Source: Ranitomeya variabilis
Lineage: Eukaryota; Chordata; Amphibia; Anura; Dendrobatidae
Assembly: GCF_051348905.1 (NCBI RefSeq)
Contig: NC_135232.1
Location: forward strand, 845,904,514 to 845,968,513
Direction: 5' to 3'
DNA: 64,000 bases
A model generated the notes under the pieces. It worked only from the letters and a program-made list of their open reading frames with translations. It was not told the origin of the DNA and searched no databases. A program made the translations under genes and the position numbers. This document shows positions 48,390 through 59,887 of this stretch, piece by piece (position 1 is the stretch's first letter; each line of letters opens with the position of its first letter).

Positions 48390-48998
48390 TCTTTTAAATT
48401 TCATCCTATCACTTTGTTTAAATTTCAGCTTGTGCTTTAAGTTAAGTTACATGCTTAGTTCACTCATTTGTTATTAAAAAATAAAAATGTTGCTTTTCTT
48501 CTAGATAGGAAAAGATACATTTGAATATGTCCAAACTGAATGCACGATGCTTTGCTTGATTTTGGCATTGTACAGTGATATTAAGCAGGAACATATGTTT
48601 CCCATAAAAAGCAAGCAGAACCAAAGTGAGTTCTACTTTTCTCTGTAGCACATGTGGCATCAACATTATGAAAGACTATAAACATCAGTACTGAGCTGTA
48701 CATATGTGAATTCAGCTTTGGAGAAAGCTAAATCAATTGCTTGATGTTGCAGCTCCACCTGCTTGTATCTGCACAAGTCTGATAGCTTTTCACTGGGCTG
48801 AGTGCTCAACACTGCTCTTTCCCATTTTCCTATGCATAGAGTTAAAAAAGAGATGTAACCTGACACCTCATTGTGCTGGCAGTGTTGACTTTGATTTTGA
48901 GTTTGCACAGTGACATAAAGAAAGCAGCATATCTTAGGGTACAGATCGATGAATAGGAAGAGAATCTTAAAAAATGTACAAACTTTTTTCTGGAGAGG

Positions 48999-49071
48999 GC
49001 CTGGGTATCTCAGTCGGTAGAGCATCAGATTTTTAATCTGAGGGTCCAGGGTTCAAGTCCCTGTTCAGGCG
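48999..49071 (+). tRNA. tRNA-Lys(TTT) copy 72, G10>T with T5 loop
   Basis: G10>T plus C32>T, giving a five-T run in the anticodon loop on a different background from copies 22, 25 and 31. G45 normal, TCTTTT trailer. Confidence 0.68.
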
Positions 49072-49680
49072 TCTTTTAAATTTCATCCTATCACTTTGTT
49101 TAAATTTCAGCTTGTGCTTTAAGTTAAGTTACATGCTTAGTTCACTCATTTGTTATTAAAAAATAAAAATGTTGCTTTTCTTCTAGATAGGAAAAGATAC
49201 ATTTGAATATGTCCAAACTGAATGCACAATGCTTTGCTTGATTATGGCATTGTACAGTGATATTAAGCAGGAACATATGTTTCCCATAAAAAGCAAGCAG
49301 AACCAAAGTGAGTTCTACTTTTCTCTGTAGCACATGTGGCATCAACATTATGAAAGACAATAAACATCAGTACTGAGCTGTACGTATGTGAATTCAGCTT
49401 TGGAGAAAGCTAAATCAATTGCTTGATGTTGCAGCTCCACCTGCTTGTAACTGCACAAGTCTGATAGCTTTTCACTGGGCTGAGTGCTCAACACTGCTCT
49501 TTCCCATTTTCCTATGCATAGAGTTAAAAAAGAGATGTAACCTGACACCTCATTGTGCTGGCAGTGTTGACTTTGATTTTGAGTTTGCACAGTGACATAA
49601 AGAAAGCAGCATATCTTAGGGTACAGATCGATGAATAGGAAGAGAATCTTAAAAAATGTACAAACTTTTTTCTGGAGAGG

Positions 49681-49752
49681 TCCTGGGTAGCTCAGTTGTT
49701 AGAGCATCAGACTTTAATCTGAGGGTCCAGGGTTCAAGTCCCTGTTCAGGCG
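49681..49752 (+). pseudogene. tRNA-Lys copy 73, six-base anticodon loop, G1>T
   Basis: First of five 72-base copies. One T is missing from the anticodon loop (CTTTAA, six bases), so no normal anticodon triplet is presented. C17>T and G19>T destroy the conserved G18-G19 of the D loop and the end of the A box (AGTTGT). Here G1>T also breaks pair 1:72. Not expected to be active. Confidence 0.8.
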
Positions 49753-50365
49753 TCTTTTAAATTTCATCCTATCACTTTGTTTAAATTTCAGCTTGTGCTT
49801 TAAGTTAAGTTACATGCTTAGTTCACTCATTTGTTATTAAAAAATAAAAATGTTGCTTTTCTTCTAGATAGGAAAAGATACATTTGAATATGTCCAAACT
49901 GAATGCACGATGCTTTGCTTGATTATGGCATTGTACAGTGATATTAAGCAGGAACATATGTTTCCCATAAAAAGCAAGCAGAACCAAAGTGAGTTCTACT
50001 TTTCTCTGTAGCACATGTGGCATCAACATTATGAAAGACAATAAACATCAGTACTGAGCTGTACGTATGTGAATTCAGCTTTGGAGAAAGCTAAATCAAT
50101 TGCTTGATGTTGCAGCTCCACCTGCTTGTAACTGCACAAGTCTGATAGCTTTTCACTGGGCTGAGTGCTCAACACTGCTCTTTCCCATTTTCCTATGCAT
50201 AGAGTTAAAAAAGAGATGTAACCTGACACCTCATTGTGCTGGCAGACAGTGTTGACTTTGATTTTGAGTTTGCACAGTGACATAAAGAAAGCAGCATATC
50301 TTAGGGTACAGATCGATGAATAGGAAGAGAATCTTAAAAAATGTACAAACTTTTTTCTGGAGAGG

Positions 50366-50438
50366 GCCTGGGTATCTCAGTCGGTAGAGCATCAGACTTT
50401 TAATCTGAGAGTCCAGGGTTCAAGTCCCTGTTCAGGCG
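50366..50438 (+). tRNA. tRNA-Lys(TTT) copy 74, G10>T class, TCTTTT trailer
   Basis: G10>T and G45>A but with the ordinary TCTTTT trailer, the only G45>A copy without T6. Spacer after it: CTTTCAGTTAAG, the marker of the six-base-loop units. Confidence 0.75.
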
Positions 50439-51051
50439 TCTTTTAAATTTCATCCTATCACTTTGTTTAAATTTCAGCTTGTGCTTTCAGTTAAGTTACA
50501 TGCTTAGTTCACTCATTTGTTATTAAAAAATAAAAATGTTGCTTTTCTTCTAGATAGGAAAAGATACATTTGAATATGTCCAAACTGAATGCACGATGCT
50601 TTGCTTGATTATGGCATTGTACAGTGATATTAAGCAGGAACATATGTTTCCCATAAAAAGCAAGCAGAACCAAAGTGAGTTCTACTTTTCTCTGTAGCAC
50701 ATGTGGCATCAACATTATGAAAGACAATAAACATCAGTACTGAGCTGTACGTATGTGAATTCAGCTTTGGAGAAAGCTAAATCAATTGCTTGATGTTGCA
50801 GCTCCACCTGCTTGTAACTGCACAAGTCTGATAGCTTTTCACTGGGCTGAGTGCTCAACACTGCTCTTTCCCATTTTCCTATGCATAGAGTTAAAAAAGA
50901 GATGTAACCTGACACCTCATTGTGCTGGCAGACAGTGTTGACTTTGATTTTGAGTTTGCACAGTGACATAAAGAAAGCAGCATATCTTAGGGTACAGATC
51001 GATGAATAGGAAGAGAATCTTAAAAAATGTACAAACTTTTTTCTGGAGAGG

Positions 51052-51124
51052 GCCTGGGTATCTCAGTCGGTAGAGCATCAGACTTTTAATCTGAGAGTCC
51101 AGGGTTCAAGTCCCTGTTCAGGCG
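51052..51124 (+). tRNA. tRNA-Lys(TTT) copy 75, G10>T class
   Basis: G10>T, G45>A, T6 trailer followed by CTTGTACTTT. Confidence 0.75.
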
Positions 51125-51737
51125 TTTTTTAAATTTCATCCTATCACTTTGTTTAAATTTCAGCTTGTACTTTAAGTTAAGTTACATGCTTAGTTCACTC
51201 ATTTGTTATTAAAAAATAAAAATGTTGCTTTTCTTCTAGATAGGAAAAGATACATTTGAATATGTCCAAACTGAATGCACGATGCTTTGCTTGATTTTGG
51301 CATTGTACAGTGATATTAAGCAGGAACATATGTTTCCCATAAAAAGCAAGCAGAACCAAAGTGAGTTCTACTTTTCTCTGTAGCACATGTGGCATCAACA
51401 TTATGAAAGACAATAAACATCAGTACTGAGCTGTACGTATGTGAATTCAGCTTTGGAGAAAGCTAAATCAATTGCTTGATGTTGCAGCTCCACCTGCTTG
51501 TAACTGCACAAGTCTGATAGCTTTTCACTGGGCTGAGTGCTCAACACTGCTCTTTCCCATTTTCCTATGCATAGAGTTAAAAAAGAGATGTAACCTGACA
51601 CCTCATTGTGCTGGCAGACAGTGTTGACTTTGATTTTGAGTTTGCACAGTGACATAAAGAAAGCAGCATATCTTAGGGTACAGGTCGATGAATAGGAAGA
51701 GAATCTTAAAAAATGTACAAACTTTTTTCTGGAGAGG

Positions 51738-51810
51738 GCCTGGGTAGCTCAGTCGGTAGAGCATCAGACTTTTAATCTGAGGGTCCAGGGTTCAAGTCCC
51801 TGTTCAGGCG
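51738..51810 (+). tRNA. tRNA-Lys(TTT) copy 76, consensus
   Basis: Identical to the consensus; first gene of a 3416-bp five-unit block. The spacer before it has TACAGGTCGATG. Confidence 0.95.
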
Positions 51811-52419
51811 TCTTTTAAATTTCATCCTATCACTTTGTTTAAATTTCAGCTTGTGCTTTAAGTTAAGTTACATGCTTAGTTCACTCATTTGTTATTAAAA
51901 AATAAAAATGTTGCTTTTCTTCTAGATAGGAAAAGATACATTTGAATATGTCCAAACTGAATGCACAATGCTTTGCTTGATTATGGCATTGTACAGTGAT
52001 ATTAAGCAGGAACATATGTTTCCCATAAAAAGCAAGCAGAACCAAAGTGAGTTCTACTTTTCTCTGTAGCACATGTGGCATCAACATTATGAAAGACAAT
52101 AAACATCAGTACTGAGCTGTACGTATGTGAATTCAGCTTTGGAGAAAGCTAAATCAATTGCTTGATGTTGCAGCTCCACCTGCTTGTAACTGCACAAGTC
52201 TGATAGCTTTTCACTGGGCTGAGTGCTCAACACTGCTCTTTCCCATTTTCCTATCCATAGAGTTAAAAAAGAGATGTAACCTGACACCTCATTGTGCTGG
52301 CAGTGTTGACTTTGATTTTGAGTTTGCACAGTGACATAAAGAAAGCAGCATATCTTAGGGTACAGATCGATGAATAGGAAGAGAATCTTAAAAAATGTAC
52401 AAACTTTTTTCTGGAGAGG

Positions 52420-52492
52420 GCCTGGGTAGCTCAGTCGGTAGAGCATCAGGCTTTTAATCTGAGGGTCCAGGGTTCAAGTCCCTGTTCAGGCG
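52420..52492 (+). tRNA. tRNA-Lys(TTT) copy 77, A31>G
   Basis: A31>G makes the last anticodon-stem pair G:T (31:39). The loop CTTTTAA is intact. Likely usable. Confidence 0.9.
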
Positions 52493-53101
52493 TCTTTTAA
52501 ATTTCATCCTATCACTTTGTTTAAATTTCAGCTTGTGCTTTAAGTTAAGTTACATGCTTAGTTCACTCATTTGTTATTAAAAAATAAAAATGTTGCTTTT
52601 CTTCTAGATAGGAAAAGATACATTTGAATATGTCCAAACTGAATGCACAATGCTTTGCTTGATTATGGCATTGTACAGTGATATTAAGCAGGAACATATG
52701 TTTCCCATAAAAAGCAAGCAGAACCAAAGTGAGTTCTACTTTTCTCTGTAGCACATGTGGCATCAACATTATGAAAGACAATAAACATCAGTACTGAGCT
52801 GTACGTATGTGAATTCAGCTTTGGAGAAAGCTAAATCAATTGCTTGATGTTGCAGCTCCACCTGCTTGTAACTGCACAAGTCTGATAGCTTTTCACTGGG
52901 CTGAGTGCTCAACACTGCTCTTTCCCATTTTCCTATGCATAGAGTTAAAAAAGAGATGTAACCTGACACCTCATTGTGCTGGCAGTGTTGACTTTGATTT
53001 TGAGTTTGCACAGTGACATAAAGAAAGCAGCATATCTTAGGGTACAGATCGATGAATAGGAAGAGAATCTTAAAAAATGTACAAACTTTTTTCTGGAGAG
53101 G

Positions 53102-53173
53102 GCCTGGGTAGCTCAGTTGTTAGAGCATCAGACTTTAATCTGAGGGTCCAGGGTTCAAGTCCCTGTTCAGGCG
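53102..53173 (+). pseudogene. tRNA-Lys copy 78, six-base anticodon loop
   Basis: C17>T, G19>T and the one-T loss in the loop, as in copy 73, but with G1 normal. Confidence 0.8.
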
Positions 53174-53782
53174 TCTTTTAAATTTCATCCTATCACTTTG
53201 TTTAAATTTCAGCTTGTGCTTTCAGTTAAGTTACATGCTTAGTTCACTCATTTGTTATTAAAAAATAAAAATGTTGCTTTTCTTCTAGATAGGAAAAGAT
53301 ACATTTGAATATGTCCAAACTGAATGCACGATGCTTTGCTTGATTATGGCATTGTACAGTGATATTAAGCAGGAACATATGTTTCCCATAAAAAGCAAGC
53401 AGAACCAAAGTGAGTTCTACTTTTCTCTGTAGCACATGTGGCATCAACATTATGAAAGACAATAAACATCAGTACTGAGCTGTACGAATGTGAATTCAGC
53501 TTTGGAGAAAGCTAAATCAATTGCTTGATGTTGCAGCTCCACCTGCTTGTAACTGCACAAGTCTGATAGCTTTTCACTGGGCTGAGTGCTCAACACTGCT
53601 CTTTCCCATTTTCCTATGCATAGAGTTAAAAAAGAGATGTAACCTGACACCTCATTGTGCTGGCAGTGTTGACTTTGATTTTGAGTTTGCACAGTGACAT
53701 AAAGAAAGCAGCATATCTTAGGGTACAGATCGATGAATAGGAAGAGAATCTTAAAAAATGTACAAACTTTTTTCTGGAGAGG

Positions 53783-53854
53783 GCCTGGGTAGCTCAGTTG
53801 TTAGAGCATCAGACTTTAATCTGAGGGTCCAGGGTTCAAGTCCCTGTTCAGGCG
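53783..53854 (+). pseudogene. tRNA-Lys copy 79, six-base anticodon loop
   Basis: Body identical to copy 78; the two units are adjacent. The spacer between them has a private TGTACGAATG (near 53483). Confidence 0.8.
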
Positions 53855-54467
53855 TCTTTTAAATTTCATCCTATCACTTTGTTTAAATTTCAGCTTGTGC
53901 TTTCAGTTAAGTTACATGCTTAGTTCACTCATTTGTTATTAAAAAATAAAAATGTTGCTTTTCTTCTAGATAGGAAAAGATACATTTGAATATGTCCAAA
54001 CTGAATGCACGATGCTTTGCTTGATTATGGCATTGTACAGTGATATTAAGCAGGAACATATGTTTCCCATAAAAAGCAAGCAGAACCAAAGTGAGTTCTA
54101 CTTTTCTCTGTAGCACATGTGGCATCAACATTATGAAAGACAATAAACATCAGTACTGAGCTGTACGTATGTGAATTCAGCTTTGGAGAAAGCTAAATCA
54201 ATTGCTTGATGTTGCAGCTCCACCTGCTTGTAACTGCACAAGTCTGATAGCTTTTCACTGGGCTGAGTGCTCAACACTGCTCTTTCCCATTTTCCTATGC
54301 ATAGAGTTAAAAAAGAGATGTAACCTGACACCTCATTGTGCTGGCAGACAGTGTTGACTTTGATTTTGAGTTTGCACAGTGACATAAAGAAAGCAGCATA
54401 TCTTAGGGTACAGATCGATGAATAGGAAGAGAATCTTAAAAAATGTACAAACTTTTTTCTGGAGAGG

Positions 54468-54540
54468 GCCTGGGTATCTCAGTCGGTAGAGCATCAGACT
54501 TTTAATCTGAGAGTCCAGGGTTCAAGTCCCTGTTCAGGCG
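54468..54540 (+). tRNA. tRNA-Lys(TTT) copy 80, G10>T class
   Basis: G10>T, G45>A, T6 trailer; last gene of the five-unit block. Confidence 0.75.
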
Positions 54541-55153
54541 TTTTTTAAATTTCATCCTATCACTTTGTTTAAATTTCAGCTTGTACTTTAAGTTAAGTTA
54601 CATGCTTAGTTCACTCATTTGTTATTAAAAAATAAAAATGTTGCTTTTCTTCTAGATAGGAAAAGATACATTTGAATATGTCCAAACTGAATGCACGATG
54701 CTTTGCTTGATTTTGGCATTGTACAGTGATATTAAGCAGGAACATATGTTTCCCATAAAAAGCAAGCAGAACCAAAGTGAGTTCTACTTTTCTCTGTAGC
54801 ACATGTGGCATCAACATTATGAAAGACAATAAACATCAGTACTGAGCTGTACGTATGTGAATTCAGCTTTGGAGAAAGCTAAATCAATTGCTTGATGTTG
54901 CAGCTCCACCTGCTTGTAACTGCACAAGTCTGATAGCTTTTCACTGGGCTGAGTGCTCAACACTGCTCTTTCCCATTTTCCTATGCATAGAGTTAAAAAA
55001 GAGATGTAACCTGACACCTCATTGTGCTGGCAGACAGTGTTGACTTTGATTTTGAGTTTGCACAGTGACATAAAGAAAGCAGCATATCTTAGGGTACAGG
55101 TCGATGAATAGGAAGAGAATCTTAAAAAATGTACAAACTTTTTTCTGGAGAGG

Positions 55154-55226
55154 GCCTGGGTAGCTCAGTCGGTAGAGCATCAGACTTTTAATCTGAGGGT
55201 CCAGGGTTCAAGTCCCTGTTCAGGCG
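55154..55226 (+). tRNA. tRNA-Lys(TTT) copy 81, consensus
   Basis: Identical to the consensus; 3416 bp from copy 76, opening the second block. Confidence 0.95.
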
Positions 55227-55835
55227 TCTTTTAAATTTCATCCTATCACTTTGTTTAAATTTCAGCTTGTGCTTTAAGTTAAGTTACATGCTTAGTTCAC
55301 TCATTTGTTATTAAAAAATAAAAATGTTGCTTTTCTTCTAGATAGGAAAAGATACATTTGAATATGTCCAAACTGAATGCACAATGCTTTGCTTGATTAT
55401 GGCATTGTACAGTGATATTAAGCAGGAACATATGTTTCCCATAAAAAGCAAGCAGAACCAAAGTGAGTTCTACTTTTCTCTGTAGCACATGTGGCATCAA
55501 CATTATGAAAGACAATAAACATCAGTACTGAGCTGTACGTATGTGAATTCAGCTTTGGAGAAAGCTAAATCAATTGCTTGATGTTGCAGCTCCACCTGCT
55601 TGTAACTGCACAAGTCTGATAGCTTTTCACTGGGCTGAGTGCTCAACACTGCTCTTTCCCATTTTCCTATCCATAGAGTTAAAAAAGAGATGTAACCTGA
55701 CACCTCATTGTGCTGGCAGTGTTGACTTTGATTTTGAGTTTGCACAGTGACATAAAGAAAGCAGCATATCTTAGGGTACAGATCGATGAATAGGAAGAGA
55801 ATCTTAAAAAATGTACAAACTTTTTTCTGGAGAGG

Positions 55836-55908
55836 GCCTGGGTAGCTCAGTCGGTAGAGCATCAGGCTTTTAATCTGAGGGTCCAGGGTTCAAGTCCCTG
55901 TTCAGGCG
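55836..55908 (+). tRNA. tRNA-Lys(TTT) copy 82, A31>G
   Basis: Same A31>G as copy 77, 3416 bp away. Confidence 0.9.
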
Positions 55909-56517
55909 TCTTTTAAATTTCATCCTATCACTTTGTTTAAATTTCAGCTTGTGCTTTAAGTTAAGTTACATGCTTAGTTCACTCATTTGTTATTAAAAAA
56001 TAAAAATGTTGCTTTTCTTCTAGATAGGAAAAGATACATTTGAATATGTCCAAACTGAATGCACAATGCTTTGCTTGATTATGGCATTGTACAGTGATAT
56101 TAAGCAGGAACATATGTTTCCCATAAAAAGCAAGCAGAACCAAAGTGAGTTCTACTTTTCTCTGTAGCACATGTGGCATCAACATTATGAAAGACAATAA
56201 ACATCAGTACTGAGCTGTACGTATGTGAATTCAGCTTTGGAGAAAGCTAAATCAATTGCTTGATGTTGCAGCTCCACCTGCTTGTAACTGCACAAGTCTG
56301 ATAGCTTTTCACTGGGCTGAGTGCTCAACACTGCTCTTTCCCATTTTCCTATGCATAGAGTTAAAAAAGAGATGTAACCTGACACCTCATTGTGCTGGCA
56401 GTGTTGACTTTGATTTTGAGTTTGCACAGTGACATAAAGAAAGCAGCATATCTTAGGGTACAGATCGATGAATAGGAAGAGAATCTTAAAAAATGTACAA
56501 ACTTTTTTCTGGAGAGG

Positions 56518-56589
56518 GCCTGGGTAGCTCTGTTGTTAGAGCATCAGACTTTAATCTGAGGGTCCAGGGTTCAAGTCCCTGTTCAGGCG
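56518..56589 (+). pseudogene. tRNA-Lys copy 83, six-base anticodon loop plus A14>T
   Basis: C17>T, G19>T and the loop loss, with A14>T (GCTCTGTTGT) as well, removing the conserved A that contacts T8. It is the only six-base-loop copy in the second block, where the first block has two. Confidence 0.8.
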
Positions 56590-57202
56590 TCTTTTAAATT
56601 TCATCCTATCACTTTGTTTAAATTTCAGCTTGTGCTTTCAGTTAAGTTACATGCTTAGTTCACTCATTTGTTATTAAAAAATAAAAATGTTGCTTTTCTT
56701 CTAGATAGGAAAAGATACATTTGAATATGTCCAAACTGAATGCACGATGCTTTGCTTGATTATGGCATTGTACAGTGATATTAAGCAGGAACATATGTTT
56801 CCCATAAAAAGCAAGCAGAACCAAAGTGAGTTCTACTTTTCTCTGTAGCACATGTGGCATCAACATTATGAAAGACAATAAACATCAGTACTGAGCTGTA
56901 CGTATGTGAATTCAGCTTTGGAGAAAGCTAAATCAATTGCTTGATGTTGCAGCTCCACCTGCTTGTAACTGCACAAGTCTGATAGCTTTTCACTGGGCTG
57001 AGTGCTCAACACTGCTCTTTCCCATTTTCCTATGCATAGAGTTAAAAAAGAGATGTAACCTGACACCTCATTGTGCTGGCAGACAGTGTTGACTTTGATT
57101 TTGAGTTTGCACAGTGACATAAAGAAAGCAGCATATCTTAGGGTACAGATCGATGAATAGGAAGAGAATCTTAAAAAATGTACAAACTTTTTTCTGGAGA
57201 GG

Positions 57203-57275
57203 GCCTGGGTATCTCAGTCGGTAGAGCATCAGACTTTTAATCTGAGAATCCAGGGTTCAAGTCCCTGTTCAGGCG
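57203..57275 (+). tRNA. tRNA-Lys(TTT) copy 84, G10>T class plus G46>A
   Basis: G10>T, G45>A and also G46>A (GAGAATCC), removing the usually m7G-modified base of the variable loop. T6 trailer. Confidence 0.7.
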
Positions 57276-57888
57276 TTTTTTAAATTTCATCCTATCACTT
57301 TGTTTAAATTTCAGCTTGTACTTTAAGTTAAGTTACATGCTTAGTTCACTCATTTGTTATTAAAAAATAAAAATGTTGCTTTTCTTCTAGATAGGAAAAG
57401 ATACATTTGAATATGTCCAAACTGAATGCACGATGCTTTGCTTGATTTTGGCATTGTACAGTGATATTAAGCAGGAACATATGTTTCCCATAAAAAGCAA
57501 GCAGAACCAAAGTGAGTTCTACTTTTCTCTGTAGCACATGTGGCATCAACATTATGAAAGACAATAAACATCAGTACTGAGCTGTACGTATGTGAATTCA
57601 GCTTTGGAGAAAGCTAAATCAATTGCTTGATGTTGCAGCTCCACCTGCTTGTAACTGCACAAGTCTGATAGCTTTTCACTGGGCTGAGTGCTCAACACTG
57701 CTCTTTCCCATTTTCCTATGCATAGAGTTAAAAAAGAGATGTAACCTGACACCTCATTGTGCTGGCAGACAGTGTTGACTTTGATTTTGAGTTTGCACAG
57801 TGACATAAAGAAAGCAGCATATCTCAGGGTACAGGTCGATGAATAGGAAGAGAATCTTAAAAAATGTACAAACTTTTTTCTGGAGAGG

Positions 57889-57961
57889 GCCTGGGTAGCT
57901 CAGTCGGTAGAGCATCAGACTTTTAATCTGAGGGTCCAGGGTTCAAGTCCCTGTTCAGGCA
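57889..57961 (+). tRNA. tRNA-Lys(TTT) copy 85, A73 and lost terminator
   Basis: The body is consensus apart from G73>A. The trailer is TCTTTCAAA, so the proximal TTTT is gone; the next TTTT is at 58065-58068, about 104 bases downstream. A longer precursor is expected unless T3 runs suffice. Confidence 0.88.
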
Positions 57962-58442
57962 TCTTTCAAATTTCATCCTATCACTTTGTTTAAATTTCAG
58001 CTTGTGCTTTAAGTTAAGTTACATGCTTAGTTCACTCATTTGTTATTAAAAAAAAAATTGTGGCTTTTCTTCTAGATAGGAAAAGATACATTTGATTATG
58101 TCCAAACTGAATGCACGATGCTTTGCTTGATTATGGCATAGTACAGTGATATTAAGCAGGAACATATGTTTCCCATAAAAAGCAAGCAGAACCAAAGTGA
58201 GTTCTACTTTTCTCTGTAGCACATGTGGCATCAACATTATGAAAGACAATAAACATCAGTACTGAGCTGTACGTATGTGAATTCAGCTTTGGAGAAAGCT
58301 AAACACCTCATTGTGCTGGCAGACAGTGTTGACTTTGATTTTGAGTTTGCACAGTGACATAAAGAAAGCAGCATATCTTAGGGTACAGATCGATGAATAG
58401 GAAGAGAATCTTAAAAAATGTACAAACTTTTTTCTGGAGAGG
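57962..58442. other. spacer with ~131-bp internal deletion
   Basis: AGCTAA is joined directly to ACACCTCATTG at about 58303/58304; in full spacers these are 131 bp apart. Only about one base is shared at the junction, so end joining is more likely than slippage. Confidence 0.88.
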
Positions 58443-58515
58443 GCCTGGGTATCTCAGTCGGTAGAGCATCAGACTTTTAATCTGAGAGTCCAGGGTTCAA
58501 GTCCCTGTTCAGGCG
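58443..58515 (+). tRNA. tRNA-Lys(TTT) copy 86, G10>T class
   Basis: G10>T, G45>A, T6 trailer. The spacer before it is shortened by about 131 bp (junction at 58303/58304), so it starts only 554 bp after copy 85. Confidence 0.75.
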
Positions 58516-59128
58516 TTTTTTAAATTTCATCCTATCACTTTGTTTAAATTTCAGCTTGTACTTTAAGTTAAGTTACATGCTTAGTTCACTCATTTGTTAT
58601 TAAAAAATAAAAATGTTGCTTTTCTTCTAGATAGGAAAAGATACATTTGAATATGTCCAAACTGAATGCACGATGCTTTGCTTGATTTTGGCATTGTACA
58701 GTGATATTAAGCAGGAACATATGTTTCCCATAAAAAGCAAGCAGAACCAAAGTGAGTTCTACTTTTCTCTGTAGCACATGTGGCATCAACATTATGAAAG
58801 ACAATAAACATCAGTACTGAGCTGTACGTATGTGAATTCAGCTTTGGAGAAAGCTAAATCAATTGCTTGATGTTGCAGCTCCACCTGCTTGTAACTGCAC
58901 AAGTCTGATAGCTTTTCACTGGGCTGAGTGCTCAACACTGCTCTTTCCCATTTTCCTATGCATAGAGTTAAAAAAGAGATGTAACCTGACACCTCATTGT
59001 GCTGGCAGACAGTGTTGACTTTGATTTTGAGTTTGCACAGTGACATAAAGAAAGCAGCATATCTTAGGGTACAGATCGATGAATAGGAAGAGAATCTTAA
59101 AAAATGTACAAACTTTTTTCTGGAGAGG

Positions 59129-59201
59129 GCCTGGGTATCTCAGTCGGTAGAGCATCAGACTTTTAATCTGAGAGTCCAGGGTTCAAGTCCCTGTTCAGGC
59201 G
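59129..59201 (+). tRNA. tRNA-Lys(TTT) copy 87, G10>T class
   Basis: Same body and T6 trailer as copy 86. The spacer after it has a private GCTTTATGTTG (near 59553). Confidence 0.75.
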
Positions 59202-59814
59202 TTTTTTAAATTTCATCCTATCACTTTGTTTAAATTTCAGCTTGTACTTTAAGTTAAGTTACATGCTTAGTTCACTCATTTGTTATTAAAAAATAAAAAT
59301 GTTGCTTTTCTTCTAGATAGGAAAAGATACATTTGAATATGTCCAAACTGAATGCACGATGCTTTGCTTGATTTTGGCATTGTACAGTGATATTAAGCAG
59401 GAACATATGTTTCCCATAAAAAGCAAGCAGAACCAAAGTGAGTTCTACTTTTCTCTGTAGCACATGTGGCATCAACATTATGAAAGACAATAAACATCAG
59501 TACTGAGCTGTACGTATGTGAATTCAGCTTTGGAGAAAGCTAAATCAATTGCTTTATGTTGCAGCTCCACCTGCTTGTAACTGCACAAGTCTGATAGCTT
59601 TTCACTGGGCTGAGTGCTCAACACTGCTCTTTCCCATTTTCCTATGCATAGAGTTAAAAAAGAGATGTAACCTGACACCTCATTGTGCTGGCAGACAGTG
59701 TTGACTTTGATTTTGAGTTTGCACAGTGACATAAAGAAAGCAGCATATCTTAGGGTACAGGTCGATGAATAGGAAGAGAATCTTAAAAAATGTACAAACT
59801 TTTTTCTGGAGAGG

Positions 59815-59887
59815 GCCTGGGTAGCTCAGTCGGTAGAGCATCAGACTTTTAATCTGAGGGTCCAGGGTTCAAGTCCCTGTTCAGGCG
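59815..59887 (+). tRNA. tRNA-Lys(TTT) copy 88, consensus body, lost terminator
   Basis: The 73-mer is identical to the consensus, but the trailer is TCTTTCAAA. The next TTTT lies at 59994-59997, about 107 bases on, beyond a run of 13 A. Confidence 0.92.

Larger units (their letters stand above)
41499..49071 (+). repeat. 2046-bp / 2726-bp higher-order repeat region
   Basis: The types recur as CCTATCC unit, G10>T unit, third unit at 41499, 43545 and 46271. The first two blocks are 2046 bp apart and the next 2726 bp, because an extra unit with ATAAATCAAGC (before copy 67, repeated before copy 71) is inserted. A73 genes sit at 44909 and 47635, again 2726 bp apart. Confidence 0.88.
51738..57888 (+). 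repeat. 3416-bp five-unit higher-order repeat, second block one unit short
   Basis: Copies 76-80 run consensus, A31>G, six-base loop, six-base loop, G10>T. Copies 81-84 run consensus, A31>G, six-base loop, G10>T. Starts are 3416 bp apart; the second block has one six-base-loop unit fewer. Confidence 0.88.
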
